Below the pieces are notes generated by a model that had not been told where the DNA came from, made no database searches, and was given only the letters and a program-made list of their open reading frames with translations. A DNA stretch of 45,824 nucleotides from Flavobacterium fluviatile. GTDB taxonomy: Bacteria > Bacteroidota > Bacteroidia > Flavobacteriales > Flavobacteriaceae. Location of the stretch: the NCBI RefSeq assembly GCF_010645065.1, contig NZ_JAADZW010000027.1, forward strand, positions 1 through 45,824. Direction: 5' to 3'. Positions 9,435 through 17,174 of the stretch are shown in pieces (positions within the stretch are counted from its first letter, which is position 1; the number at the start of each line of letters is the position of its first letter). The position numbers and the translations under genes were made by a program.

Positions 9435-10310
9435 CTACTTTTTGAAAATCTTTTTGAACAAATTTACAATAACCAAAACGACACAACCCAGAACAAGTCC
9501 GGTCACAAATTCTTTTAATATCGAAGGAAGTTTAATTTCTTCAGATAAATGATGGAAAAATGGAATGTAGTGTACAAAGATACCACCTGCAACTAACAGT
9601 AAAGCAATTGTACCAATTACAGTCAGACTTTTTATAATCAATGGCAGTGCTTTTACTAAAATATTCCCAATAAATTTTGATATGCTCTTTTCTCTTTTGC
9701 TAAATTTAATAAGCTTATAACCCGCTTCATCCATTCTCACAATAAGTGCTACAATACCATACACACCAATAGTTGCAATTAATGCAATTATTGAAGTTAC
9801 AGCGATTTGCTGCATTAAAGGCTCTTCCACCACAGTACTCAAAGCAATAATTACAATTTCTACAGACAATATAAAATCAGTTAAAATAGCAGATTTTATT
9901 TTGCCTTTTTCCATAGCCAGAATTTGTTCTTCAGTATAAGTTTCCTCCGTTATACCTTCCGGTTCATGATGCTTGTGAGGAAATATAAATTCATAAATTT
10001 TCTCTGCACCTTCGTAAGCGAGGAATAGCCCTCCAAGCACCAGAATCACAATAATTGCAACTGGCAAAAAGGCACTTAATAAAAAGGCAATCGGCAGAAT
10101 AATAATTTTATTAAGTAATGAACCTTTGCTAATTGCCCAAAGCACCGGAAGTTCCCTGGAAGAAGCAAAGCCCGATGCTTTCTCTGCATTTACAGCTAAA
10201 TCATCGCCTAAAATACCTGCTGTTTTTTTTGCTGCAACCTTGCTCATTACAGCAACATCATCCATAATTGCTGCGATATCATCTAATAGTACGAAAAAAC
10301 CTGATGCCAT
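9435..10310 (-). CDS. DUF808 family inner-membrane protein (YedI-like)
   Basis: This is a 291-residue membrane protein of the DUF808/YedI family, whose biochemical role is unknown. The N-terminal block, with LLDDIAAIMDDVAVMSKVA and KTAGILGDDLAVNAEK, is highly characteristic of the family. Several hydrophobic segments follow (about 70-95, 145-165, 168-192, 228-252, 265-288), consistent with a polytopic inner-membrane protein. A charged, histidine-containing loop (FPHKHHEPEG) lies near residue 112. It converges on pheT through a shared terminator. The 39-residue membrane protein gene lies 79 bases upstream on the same strand. Confidence 0.88.
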   Translation of the reverse strand: MASGFFVLLDDIAAIMDDVAVMSKVAAKKTAGILGDDLAVNAEKASGFASSRELPVLWAISKGSLLNKIIILPIAFLLSAFLPVAIIVILVLGGLFLAYEGAEKIYEFIFPHKHHEPEGITEETYTEEQILAMEKGKIKSAILTDFILSVEIVIIALSTVVEEPLMQQIAVTSIIALIATIGVYGIVALIVRMDEAGYKLIKFSKREKSISKFIGNILVKALPLIIKSLTVIGTIALLLVAGGIFVHYIPFFHHLSEEIKLPSILKEFVTGLVLGCVVLVIVNLFKKIFKK

Positions 10311-10389
10311 TATATTTACCTTTTTATTAATGTTAGAGGTGCGAATCTACTACTTTTTATGTTATTTTTTTTAACATAATCGGATTAAA

Positions 10390-10509
10390 TTAGCTGCACT
10401 GCCCTAACAAGAACCAAAGAATTATAAAAACGATTACAGTACCAAAACATCCTCCTCCTAATTTTTTTGCGCCATAGCCGGCCAGCAAACCTCTAAATAT
10501 ATTGTTCAT
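10390..10509 (-). CDS. Predicted 39-residue glycine-rich membrane miniprotein
   Basis: Bases 10509 to 10390 on the minus strand encode a complete 39-residue protein with ATG start and TAA stop. It starts MNNIFRGLLAGYGAKKLGGG, followed by CFGTVIVFIILWFLLG and a QCS end. It has an amphipathic, basic N-terminus with two lysines, a triple glycine and one strong membrane-spanning stretch (about residues 22-36). Two cysteines (C21, C38) flank the helix. Coding is supported by a clean frame, a plausible membrane topology and its position in an otherwise unexplained 346-base gap. I recall similar short GYGAKKLGGGC-type proteins in flavobacteria but cannot verify this. Function is unknown; small membrane regulator, toxin-like peptide or assembly factor are all open. 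Confidence 0.6.
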   Translation of the reverse strand: MNNIFRGLLAGYGAKKLGGGCFGTVIVFIILWFLLGQCS

Positions 10510-10601
10510 AATAATTTATTTTAATGTTACTGTAAATTTGAGAATTTAAAGCACTTAATTTTTTATAAGACTTTCAAAAAATCTTTCATTATTCACGGAT
10601 T

Positions 10602-10630
10602 AAAAAAAAACACCAACATTTCTGCTGGTG
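10602..10630 (-). terminator. Rho-independent terminator of clpB
   Basis: On the minus strand, CACCAGCA-GAAA-TGTTGGTG (10630 to 10611) forms an eight-pair stem with one G-U pair and a GAAA tetraloop, followed by a run of nine T. It lies 27 bases past the clpB stop. Confidence 0.88.
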
Positions 10631-10656
10631 TTTAAAAAATGCAACCATTTATATGT

Positions 10657-13263
10657 TTATTCTACTACAGGCTGTGACTGATTCCTAAAAACCAGTTTAC
10701 CATCGAAAGCATCAATCAAAATAATACTTTCTGTCGTAATATTTCCTGCAAGAATTTCTTTTGACAACTGGTTTAAAACCTCACGCTGAATTACTCGTTT
10801 TACGGGTCTCGCACCAAACTCAGGATCATATCCTTTATCTGAAAGATATTTGATTCCCTCAGGAGTTGCATCCATTGTAATGCCTTGTAATGCCAGCATT
10901 TTACTAACACTTTTAAGCTGTAAACTCACAATTCTAGAAATATTATCAACTGTCAATGGCGTAAACATTACAATTTCATCGATACGGTTGATAAATTCCG
11001 GGCGAACAGTTTGTTTCAATAATCCTAAAACTTCAGTTTTTGCAGTTTCAGTTGCGGCTTCAAGACTTCCTTTCAGGTTTTCAAATTTCTCTTGTATAAT
11101 CTGGCTTCCCATGTTAGAAGTCATAATAATGATGGTGTTTTTAAAATCTGCCAGACGACCTTTATTGTCTGTTAAACGGCCTTCATCCAAAACCTGCAAT
11201 AGAATATTAAAAGTATCCGGATGTGCCTTCTCAATTTCATCTAATAAAATCACAGAATATGGTTTCCTGCGGACAGCTTCTGTCAATTGACCACCTTCAT
11301 CATAGCCCACATATCCGGGAGGAGCACCTACTAAACGGCTCACACTATGGCGTTCCTGATATTCGCTCATATCAATACGCGTCATCGCATTTTCATCGTC
11401 AAAAAGATATTCGGCCAGGGCTTTTGCCAGCTCTGTCTTACCAACTCCTGTTGTTCCCAGAAATAAAAACGTTCCAACCGGTTTTTTCATATCCTGCAAT
11501 CCTGCACGGCTTCTTCGAACAGCATCGCTCACAGCTTCAATGGCCTCTTCCTGTCCCACAACTCTTCTATGCAGTTCTTCTTCAAGATGAAGAAGTTTTT
11601 CTCTTTCTGTCTGAAGCATTTTCATCACTGGAATTCCTGTCCATTTTGCTACAACTTCCGCAATATCTTCGCGGGTTACTTCTTCCTTAATCAATGAAGT
11701 TCCTGATTGGTATTCCTGTAATTGTTTTTGTAAACCGTCTAGACGTTCCTGAGCTTCTTTTATCTTTCCATAACGAATTTCAGCCACTTTTCCGTAATCT
11801 CCATCACGTTCTGCACGTTCAGCATCGTGTTTAAAATCTTCAATTTCTAATTTAACTGCCTGAATCCCATCCACAATATCTTTTTCAGATTTCCATTTGG
11901 TGTAGATTTCATTGCGTTCTTCTTTAAGATTTGCCAAATCCATGTGCAGAATTTTAAGCTTAGCTTCTTCTTTTTCACGTTTAATAGCTTCAATCTCAAT
12001 TTCCAACTGCATAATTTTACGATCCAAAACATCCAGTTCTTCCGGTTTTGAATTGATTTCCATACGTAATTTAGAAGCCGCTTCATCCATCAGGTCAATG
12101 GCTTTATCCGGTAAAAAACGATTAGTAATATAACGTTGTGAAAGTTCGACTGCTGCTATAATTGCTTCATCTTTTATCTGAACTTTATGATGCGTTTCGT
12201 ATTTTTCTTTAATTCCGCGAAGGATTGAAATCGCACTTTCAGTATCCGGCTCGTCCACTAAAACCTTTTGAAAACGACGCTCCAAAGCTTTATCTTTTTC
12301 AAAATATTTTTGATATTCGTCTAAAGTCGTGGCTCCAATCGCTCTTAATTCTCCACGAGCCAAAGCCGGCTTCAGAATATTTGCCGCATCCATTGCGCCT
12401 TCACCCCCACCTGCACCTACAAGAGTGTGAATCTCGTCAATAAATAAAACAATATCTCCCTCTGCGGCGGTAACTTCCTTAACAACCGATTTTAAGCGCT
12501 CTTCAAATTCTCCCTTGTATTTTGCACCGGCAATCAAAGCGCCCATATCCAGAGAAAAAACAATTTTGTCTTTTAGGTTTTCAGGAACGTCTCCATCTAC
12601 AATTCTGTGCGCCAAACCTTCTGCAATAGCGGTTTTACCAACTCCGGGTTCACCCACCAGCATTGGGTTATTTTTTGTTCTGCGCGTTAGAATCTGCAAC
12701 ACACGACGAATTTCTTCGTCACGTCCAATAACCGGATCAAGTTTTCCTGTGCTGGCTAATTCGTTCAGATTTTTAGCATATTTGTTCAGGGCATTATAAG
12801 TTTCCTCAGCTGAAGCCGACGTTACTCTTTCGCCCTTTCTAAGCTCTTCAATGGTAGCTTTCAAAGCTTTTCCGGTAACGCCCTGATCCTTTAAAATTTG
12901 GGCAACTTTGCTTTTTGAATCAAAGATCGCTAAAATCAAATGTTCAATAGAAACGTATTCGTCGTTCATTTTTTGTGCTATGATTTCAGCTTCATTCAAA
13001 GCTTTATTTGCATCTCTGGAAAGCATAATATCACCTCCGGAAACTTTTGGAAAACTTTGAATTGTGCTGTCCAGAATTTGCAAAAACAACGGCACATTTA
13101 CATTAAGTTTTTTTAAAATAAAAGGTGCCACATTTTCATCAACTTCAAAAATAGCTTTAAAGATGTGTTCGTTTTCTATTTGTTGCTGCCCGTATCGCTG
13201 AGCCAGCTGTTGAGAAAGCTGAATGGCTTCCTGCGATTTAGTTGTAAATTTATTAATGTTCAT
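10657..13263 (-). CDS. clpB: ATP-dependent disaggregase ClpB
   Basis: This is a hexameric AAA+ chaperone that pulls proteins out of aggregates together with DnaK. The length of 868 residues is full. The N domain has two Clp repeats (about 1-145). The first AAA+ module has Walker A GEPGVGKT at 204-211 and Walker B FIDEIH at 274-279. The long coiled-coil middle domain (about 410-525), rich in E, K and R, distinguishes ClpB from ClpA and ClpC. The second AAA+ module has Walker A GTTGVGKT and Walker B LLDEIEKAH, then the GARPVKRVIQ sensor-2 motif. No CIRCE-like inverted repeat was noticed upstream, and no clear TAnnTTTG box was found on this strand, so its regulation cannot be read here. It is followed by a strong terminator. 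Confidence 0.97.
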   Translation of the reverse strand: MNINKFTTKSQEAIQLSQQLAQRYGQQQIENEHIFKAIFEVDENVAPFILKKLNVNVPLFLQILDSTIQSFPKVSGGDIMLSRDANKALNEAEIIAQKMNDEYVSIEHLILAIFDSKSKVAQILKDQGVTGKALKATIEELRKGERVTSASAEETYNALNKYAKNLNELASTGKLDPVIGRDEEIRRVLQILTRRTKNNPMLVGEPGVGKTAIAEGLAHRIVDGDVPENLKDKIVFSLDMGALIAGAKYKGEFEERLKSVVKEVTAAEGDIVLFIDEIHTLVGAGGGEGAMDAANILKPALARGELRAIGATTLDEYQKYFEKDKALERRFQKVLVDEPDTESAISILRGIKEKYETHHKVQIKDEAIIAAVELSQRYITNRFLPDKAIDLMDEAASKLRMEINSKPEELDVLDRKIMQLEIEIEAIKREKEEAKLKILHMDLANLKEERNEIYTKWKSEKDIVDGIQAVKLEIEDFKHDAERAERDGDYGKVAEIRYGKIKEAQERLDGLQKQLQEYQSGTSLIKEEVTREDIAEVVAKWTGIPVMKMLQTEREKLLHLEEELHRRVVGQEEAIEAVSDAVRRSRAGLQDMKKPVGTFLFLGTTGVGKTELAKALAEYLFDDENAMTRIDMSEYQERHSVSRLVGAPPGYVGYDEGGQLTEAVRRKPYSVILLDEIEKAHPDTFNILLQVLDEGRLTDNKGRLADFKNTIIIMTSNMGSQIIQEKFENLKGSLEAATETAKTEVLGLLKQTVRPEFINRIDEIVMFTPLTVDNISRIVSLQLKSVSKMLALQGITMDATPEGIKYLSDKGYDPEFGARPVKRVIQREVLNQLSKEILAGNITTESIILIDAFDGKLVFRNQSQPVVE

Positions 13264-13350
13264 ATTTTTATGATTTGATGATTAATGTTTGAAATATTCG
13301 ATATCATTAAAGTTAAGATTTATAGAGCTCTCTTTTTGATTCAAAAAAAT

Positions 13351-13358
13351 TAACTTTG
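13351..13358 (+). promoter_or_regulatory. Possible -7 box for ytxJ
   Basis: TAACTTTG matches TAnnTTTG, but the nearest upstream TTTG (13335-13338) is only 12 bases away, and the start codon is 107 bases downstream. Low-confidence call. Confidence 0.3.
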
Positions 13359-13465
13359 TATTCAAATAGACAAATTATATTCCACAGTACAAGAACAGAC
13401 AAAATGACCGTTTAAATCCATATTTAACGATTTAACATGTCAAAAAGTCACAAATCAAGCCAATT

Positions 13466-13855
13466 ATGAGTTTTTTCACTTCAATCTTCGGGAATTCAGA
13501 GCATACAGATTCTCCTAAAAACAATATAAACTGGACCAATTTAACTGATGTATTACAGCTAATGGAAATTGAAGCAATATCCAATGAAAAACCGGTTATA
13601 ATCTTCAAACACAGCACAAGATGCAGTATCAGCCGAATGGCTTTAAAACAATTTGAACGAGAGTTTGATTTAAATGATACTGTGGATGCTTATTTTCTTG
13701 ATTTGATTGCATATCGAGAGGTTTCAAATGAAATTGCCAGAAAATTCAATGTATATCACGAGTCCCCACAATTGATTTTAATTAAAAATGGAAAAGCTGT
13801 TTATGATGTTTCGCACGGCAGTATTGATGCCGAAACATTGAAAACTAAAGTTTAA
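13466..13855 (+). CDS. ytxJ: Bacillithiol system redox-active protein YtxJ (monothiol bacilliredoxin)
   Basis: This is a thioredoxin-fold protein of 129 residues. It matches the YtxJ family, whose members are thought to remove bacillithiol from oxidised proteins. The diagnostic block KHSTRCSISRMAL sits at about residues 48-60. C53 is the single reactive cysteine in a C-x-x-S arrangement (S56), so a monothiol mechanism is expected. The later SPQLILIKNGKAVYD stretch supplies the cis-proline and last strands of the thioredoxin fold. It is divergent from clpB across about 200 bases and is followed by a hairpin terminator, so it is probably monocistronic. Its presence implies that the host makes or uses bacillithiol; the biosynthesis genes are not in this window. 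Confidence 0.88.
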   Translation: MSFFTSIFGNSEHTDSPKNNINWTNLTDVLQLMEIEAISNEKPVIIFKHSTRCSISRMALKQFEREFDLNDTVDAYFLDLIAYREVSNEIARKFNVYHESPQLILIKNGKAVYDVSHGSIDAETLKTKV

Positions 13856-13876
13856 TTTTTTTAAATTTAAAATCAG

Positions 13877-13909
13877 AAGGGCAAGTTTTCTTTCTGCCTT
13901 TTTTATTTC
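13877..13909 (+). terminator. Terminator after ytxJ
   Basis: AAGGGCA (13877-13883) pairs with TGCCTTT (13895-13901, one G-U pair) across an 11-base loop, followed by a T-rich tract. Confidence 0.6.
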
Positions 13910-13978
13910 CTTTAAGCTGTATTGAGTGAGCTATTATAAATAATTCATAATATCCATTAAGGTTATATCCTTTTTCAA

Positions 13979-13986
13979 TAAATTTG
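13979..13986 (+). promoter_or_regulatory. -7 box upstream of the OstA-like gene
   Basis: TAAATTTG matches TAnnTTTG exactly and lies 16 bases before the proposed TTG start at 14003. No TTTG was found at the -33 spacing. The leader would be very short. Confidence 0.4.
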
Positions 13987-14002
13987 ACAAAAATTAAATC
14001 AA

Positions 14003-15667
14003 TTGAAGAAATTACTCTTTTTAATATCTTTTTGTTTATTTTTAGGAAGCCTTCAAGGTCTATTTTCACAAACCCCTAAGAAAATAATAGTTGAAAACTC
14101 AGACTTTTCAGATGTCAACGAAGTAGAAATTCCCGGCGCACTTTTGCTGACCGGAAATGTAAAAATAAACCATGATGGCGTAGTCCTTACTTGTAATAAA
14201 GCGTATTACTTTCAAAAAGAAAATTACATCAAAGCTTTCGGCAACGTACAGCTTGTGCAAGGAGACACATTATTTCTGAATAGTAAATATGCCGAGTACA
14301 GCGGTAATGTCAAAAAAGCTTTCGCAACAGGAAATGCTATTATGACCTCTCCTGATGCAACTTTACAAACTGACACCATCAATTTTGACCGAAACGTACA
14401 GGAGGTTTTTTACAATACTAAAGGGACAATTATCAACAAAGACAATACCTTAGTCAGTAAATCAGGAAGATATTACGTAGCCCAGAAAAAATTTCAGTTT
14501 TTAACGGAAGTAACACTTACAAATCCGAAATATGTTATGAAATCTAATCACTTAGATTATTACAGCAATTCCGGTCACTCTTATTTGTTTGGTCCATCAA
14601 CGATCACAAGTAAAACAAATTATATCTATACCGAAAATGGTTTTTACGACACGAAAAAAAACCTGGCTCACTTTCTCCGAAAATCGTACATAAAATATGA
14701 TGACCGGCGCATTGAAGGCGACAGTTTATTCTACAACCGAAATACCGAATTCGCTTCCGCAACACGAAATGTAAAAATCACAGACTCTATAAACAAAGGA
14801 ATCGTAAAAGGACATTATGCCGAATTATACAAACTAAAAGATTCAATGTTTGTAACTAAAAGAGCAGTTGCCATAAATCTGGTCGAGAAAGATTCAGTTT
14901 ATATACACGGCAAAAAATTAATGGTAACCGGAAAGGAAGGCGAAAGAATCATCAGAGCTTTCAATAATGTTCGTTTTTATAAAATTGATATGAGCGGAAA
15001 ATGCGACTCCCTCCATTCAAACAGTAAAACAGCACTTACAAAATTAATAGGGAAACCAATTATATGGAATGCAGAAAGTCAGATTACCGGCGATCTTATG
15101 CATTTGATTGGAGACAACAAGACCCGGAAATTAGACTCACTTAAAGTCTTCAATAATACGTTTATAATTTCGCGGGACACGCTTGGCACAGGATACAATC
15201 AGGTCAAAGGTTTAAACCTCTTTGGAAAATTCAGGGACGGGAAATTACATGATGTTGACATAATAAAAAATACAGAAGCTATATACTATGCCCGAAATTC
15301 GGCAAACGAACTTGTAGGAATCGACAAAAGTGTAAGCAGCAGAATTAATCTTATTATAGAAAATAACAGAGTTGACAACATCACTCTTTTCAAAAATGTT
15401 CAAAGCGACAGCTATCCAGAAGATGAGTTGGCGGAAAATGACCGAAAATTAAAAGGTTTTGTCTGGCGGGGAGATGAAAGAATTAAATCAAAAGACGATA
15501 TTTTTCCTGCTGAAGAAAACGAACTAAACGATAAATTAGTCAAAGAAGGGAAAGCAGAAGATGCCAAACCAAATGTACCAATGAAAGTCAGAAAGGAAAC
15601 TTTAAATTACGACAAGAAGAAACCTGCAGCAAAAACTAATAATTCGTCCACAAAAACTAAAAAATAG
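14003..15667 (+). CDS. OstA/LptA-like protein (LPS transport family)
   Basis: This is a secreted periplasmic protein of 554 residues with an OstA-like N-terminal domain, related to LptA and the LptD N-domain that carry lipopolysaccharide across the periplasm. A signal peptide is visible (MKKLLFLISFCLFLG, cleavage near LFSQ). Repeating beta-strand blocks such as LLTGNVKINHDGVVLTCNKA and FGNVQLVQGDTLFLNSKYAE mark the OstA jellyroll. A lysine-rich tail follows (about 525-554). The start is TTG: the in-frame stop TGA at 13985 excludes anything longer, no ATG lies near, and TTG gives a perfect MKK signal peptide. Much longer than E. coli LptA (185 residues), which is normal for this Bacteroidota family. 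Its exact role in LPS export is inferred. Confidence 0.85.
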   Translation: MKKLLFLISFCLFLGSLQGLFSQTPKKIIVENSDFSDVNEVEIPGALLLTGNVKINHDGVVLTCNKAYYFQKENYIKAFGNVQLVQGDTLFLNSKYAEYSGNVKKAFATGNAIMTSPDATLQTDTINFDRNVQEVFYNTKGTIINKDNTLVSKSGRYYVAQKKFQFLTEVTLTNPKYVMKSNHLDYYSNSGHSYLFGPSTITSKTNYIYTENGFYDTKKNLAHFLRKSYIKYDDRRIEGDSLFYNRNTEFASATRNVKITDSINKGIVKGHYAELYKLKDSMFVTKRAVAINLVEKDSVYIHGKKLMVTGKEGERIIRAFNNVRFYKIDMSGKCDSLHSNSKTALTKLIGKPIIWNAESQITGDLMHLIGDNKTRKLDSLKVFNNTFIISRDTLGTGYNQVKGLNLFGKFRDGKLHDVDIIKNTEAIYYARNSANELVGIDKSVSSRINLIIENNRVDNITLFKNVQSDSYPEDELAENDRKLKGFVWRGDERIKSKDDIFPAEENELNDKLVKEGKAEDAKPNVPMKVRKETLNYDKKKPAAKTNNSSTKTKK

Positions 15668-15701
15668 TTTCAAGTGAAAGTGGCGATATTAAAGCTTAAC
15701 A

Positions 15702-16898
15702 ATGAATCCGGATTTTATAAAATATCAGGCGCAAACTTCTCCATATCCACTCGGAATGGAAGTTTCACATGCCATAGGCTCTTATATTTACGACACCAGC
15801 GATAAAAAATATTTAGATTTTGTTGCCGGTGTTTCGGCCTGTACACTAGGGCATCAGCACCCAAGAGTCAATCAGGCTATAAAAGATCAGTTAGACAAGT
15901 ATTCACATGTAATGGTTTACGGAGAGTATTCACAAAGCCCGGCCGTGCAGTATTGTAAATTAATAGCTTCACTCTTGCCGAAAACTTTAAACAAAACTTA
16001 TTTGGTAAATTCCGGTACTGAAGCAATTGAAGGCGCCCTTAAATTAGCCAAACGTGCAACAGGTCGTAGTCAGTTGATTTCCTGTCACAATGCATACCAC
16101 GGAAATACCATGGGATCCATGAGTGTTATGGGATTCGAAGAACGCAAACAAGCCTTTCGCCCATTACTTCCGGATGTTGATTTTATTACTTTCAACAACG
16201 AAAAAGATTTACAAAAAATAACAACCAGAACCGCTGCCATCCTTTTAGAAACTATTCAGGGAGGGGCTGGTTTTATTGAGCCAAATGACAACTTTCTGCA
16301 AAAAGTACGCAAACGCTGTGACGAAGTAGACGCCATGATGATTGTAGATGAAATTCAGCCTGGCTTTGGACGCACCGGAAAATTATTCGGTTTCCAAAAC
16401 TACGATGTCGTTCCGGACATTGTCGTTATGGGAAAAGGAATGGGAGGCGGAATGCCGGTAGGCGCTTTTACGGCATCTGCAGAAAAAATGGATCTGTTGA
16501 CCGAAAATCCAAAATTAGGACATATCACAACCTTCGGAGGCCATCCTGTCATTGCGTCAGCCTGTTTAGCGACTTTGCAGGAATTAACTGAGACTAATCT
16601 GATGCAGGAAACATTAGAAAAGGAAAAACTATTCAGATCACTTTTGGTACATCCTTTGATAACAGAAATTAGAGGAAAGGGGTTAATGCTTGCAGCCATG
16701 ACCGAAAGTGCCGAAATCACCACTCAGGTCATTTTAAACTGCCAGGAAAAAGGACTCATATTGTTCTGGTTATTATTTGAAGGATGCGCCATCAGAATAA
16801 CACCTCCATTAACCATTTCTGAAGAAGAAATAAAAGAAGGATGCGCTATAATTCTTGAAGTTATGGATGAAATTTTGAAAACAGAACAAGAAGCTTAA
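15702..16898 (+). CDS. Class III PLP-dependent aminotransferase (acetylornithine/ornithine type)
   Basis: This is a fold-type I aminotransferase of 398 residues. The cofactor-binding pattern is complete: NSGTEAIEGALKLA at about 103-116 binds the phosphate, DEIQPGFGRTGK at 216-227 supplies the aspartate that contacts the pyridine nitrogen, and K245 in VMGKGMGGG is the Schiff-base lysine. TTFGGHPV is the usual later motif. The family includes acetylornithine, ornithine, 4-aminobutyrate and diaminopelargonate aminotransferases, and the substrate cannot be fixed from sequence. No arginine-pathway gene is adjacent. It starts 34 bases after the OstA-like gene, and the structured repeat copy B begins directly after the stop codon. 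Confidence 0.9.
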   Translation: MNPDFIKYQAQTSPYPLGMEVSHAIGSYIYDTSDKKYLDFVAGVSACTLGHQHPRVNQAIKDQLDKYSHVMVYGEYSQSPAVQYCKLIASLLPKTLNKTYLVNSGTEAIEGALKLAKRATGRSQLISCHNAYHGNTMGSMSVMGFEERKQAFRPLLPDVDFITFNNEKDLQKITTRTAAILLETIQGGAGFIEPNDNFLQKVRKRCDEVDAMMIVDEIQPGFGRTGKLFGFQNYDVVPDIVVMGKGMGGGMPVGAFTASAEKMDLLTENPKLGHITTFGGHPVIASACLATLQELTETNLMQETLEKEKLFRSLLVHPLITEIRGKGLMLAAMTESAEITTQVILNCQEKGLILFWLLFEGCAIRITPPLTISEEEIKEGCAIILEVMDEILKTEQEA

Positions 16899-16983
16899 TC
16901 AGGAGCTATTTCCAGCTATACGTTGCAATCTTTTTTGAAGCTGAAAAATGCTTCAAAAAAGGATTTCCACTTCTATCTGGGCT
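16899..16983 (+). repeat. Structured dispersed repeat, copy B
   Basis: This copy begins with TCAGGAGCTATTTCC right after the aminotransferase stop and ends ATCTGGGCT. It matches copy A (36-113, minus) in both arms. The hairpin at 16927-16965 has AATC, TTTTTT and GAAGC pairing with GCTTC, AAAAAA and GATT: 15 pairs, loop TGAAAAAT, with one bulged G in the GGAT arm exactly as in copy A. The upper stem has no sequence resemblance to copy A, yet pairs perfectly. There is no T-run, so it is not a standard terminator. Confidence 0.75.
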
Positions 16984-17174
16984 ATGGCTTCCCGTTAAAA
17001 ACAAAAATCCGGAACACTATTAAGTAATCTTTTACAAATCAAAAGATTAAAACTTAAAACAGAATAATTCTGTCCATATTGTTAATTAAATTGTTCAAAA
17101 CAATAAATTTCCTTTCCTCACAAAATAATATGGTTGCCTAAATTTATAACAGGCTAATTTCAAAAACACAAAGT

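Noticed and set aside
10850..12799. Several open frames on the plus strand inside clpB
   Set aside because: They are antisense shadows of a highly conserved gene; they lack recognisable domains and have unnatural composition.
13264..13465. Search for a heat-shock operator upstream of clpB
   Set aside because: No inverted repeat of CIRCE type and no clear TAnnTTTG box on the minus strand could be found.
16400..16723. 107-codon open frame antisense to the aminotransferase gene
   Set aside because: It overlaps the conserved catalytic region and shows no protein features.
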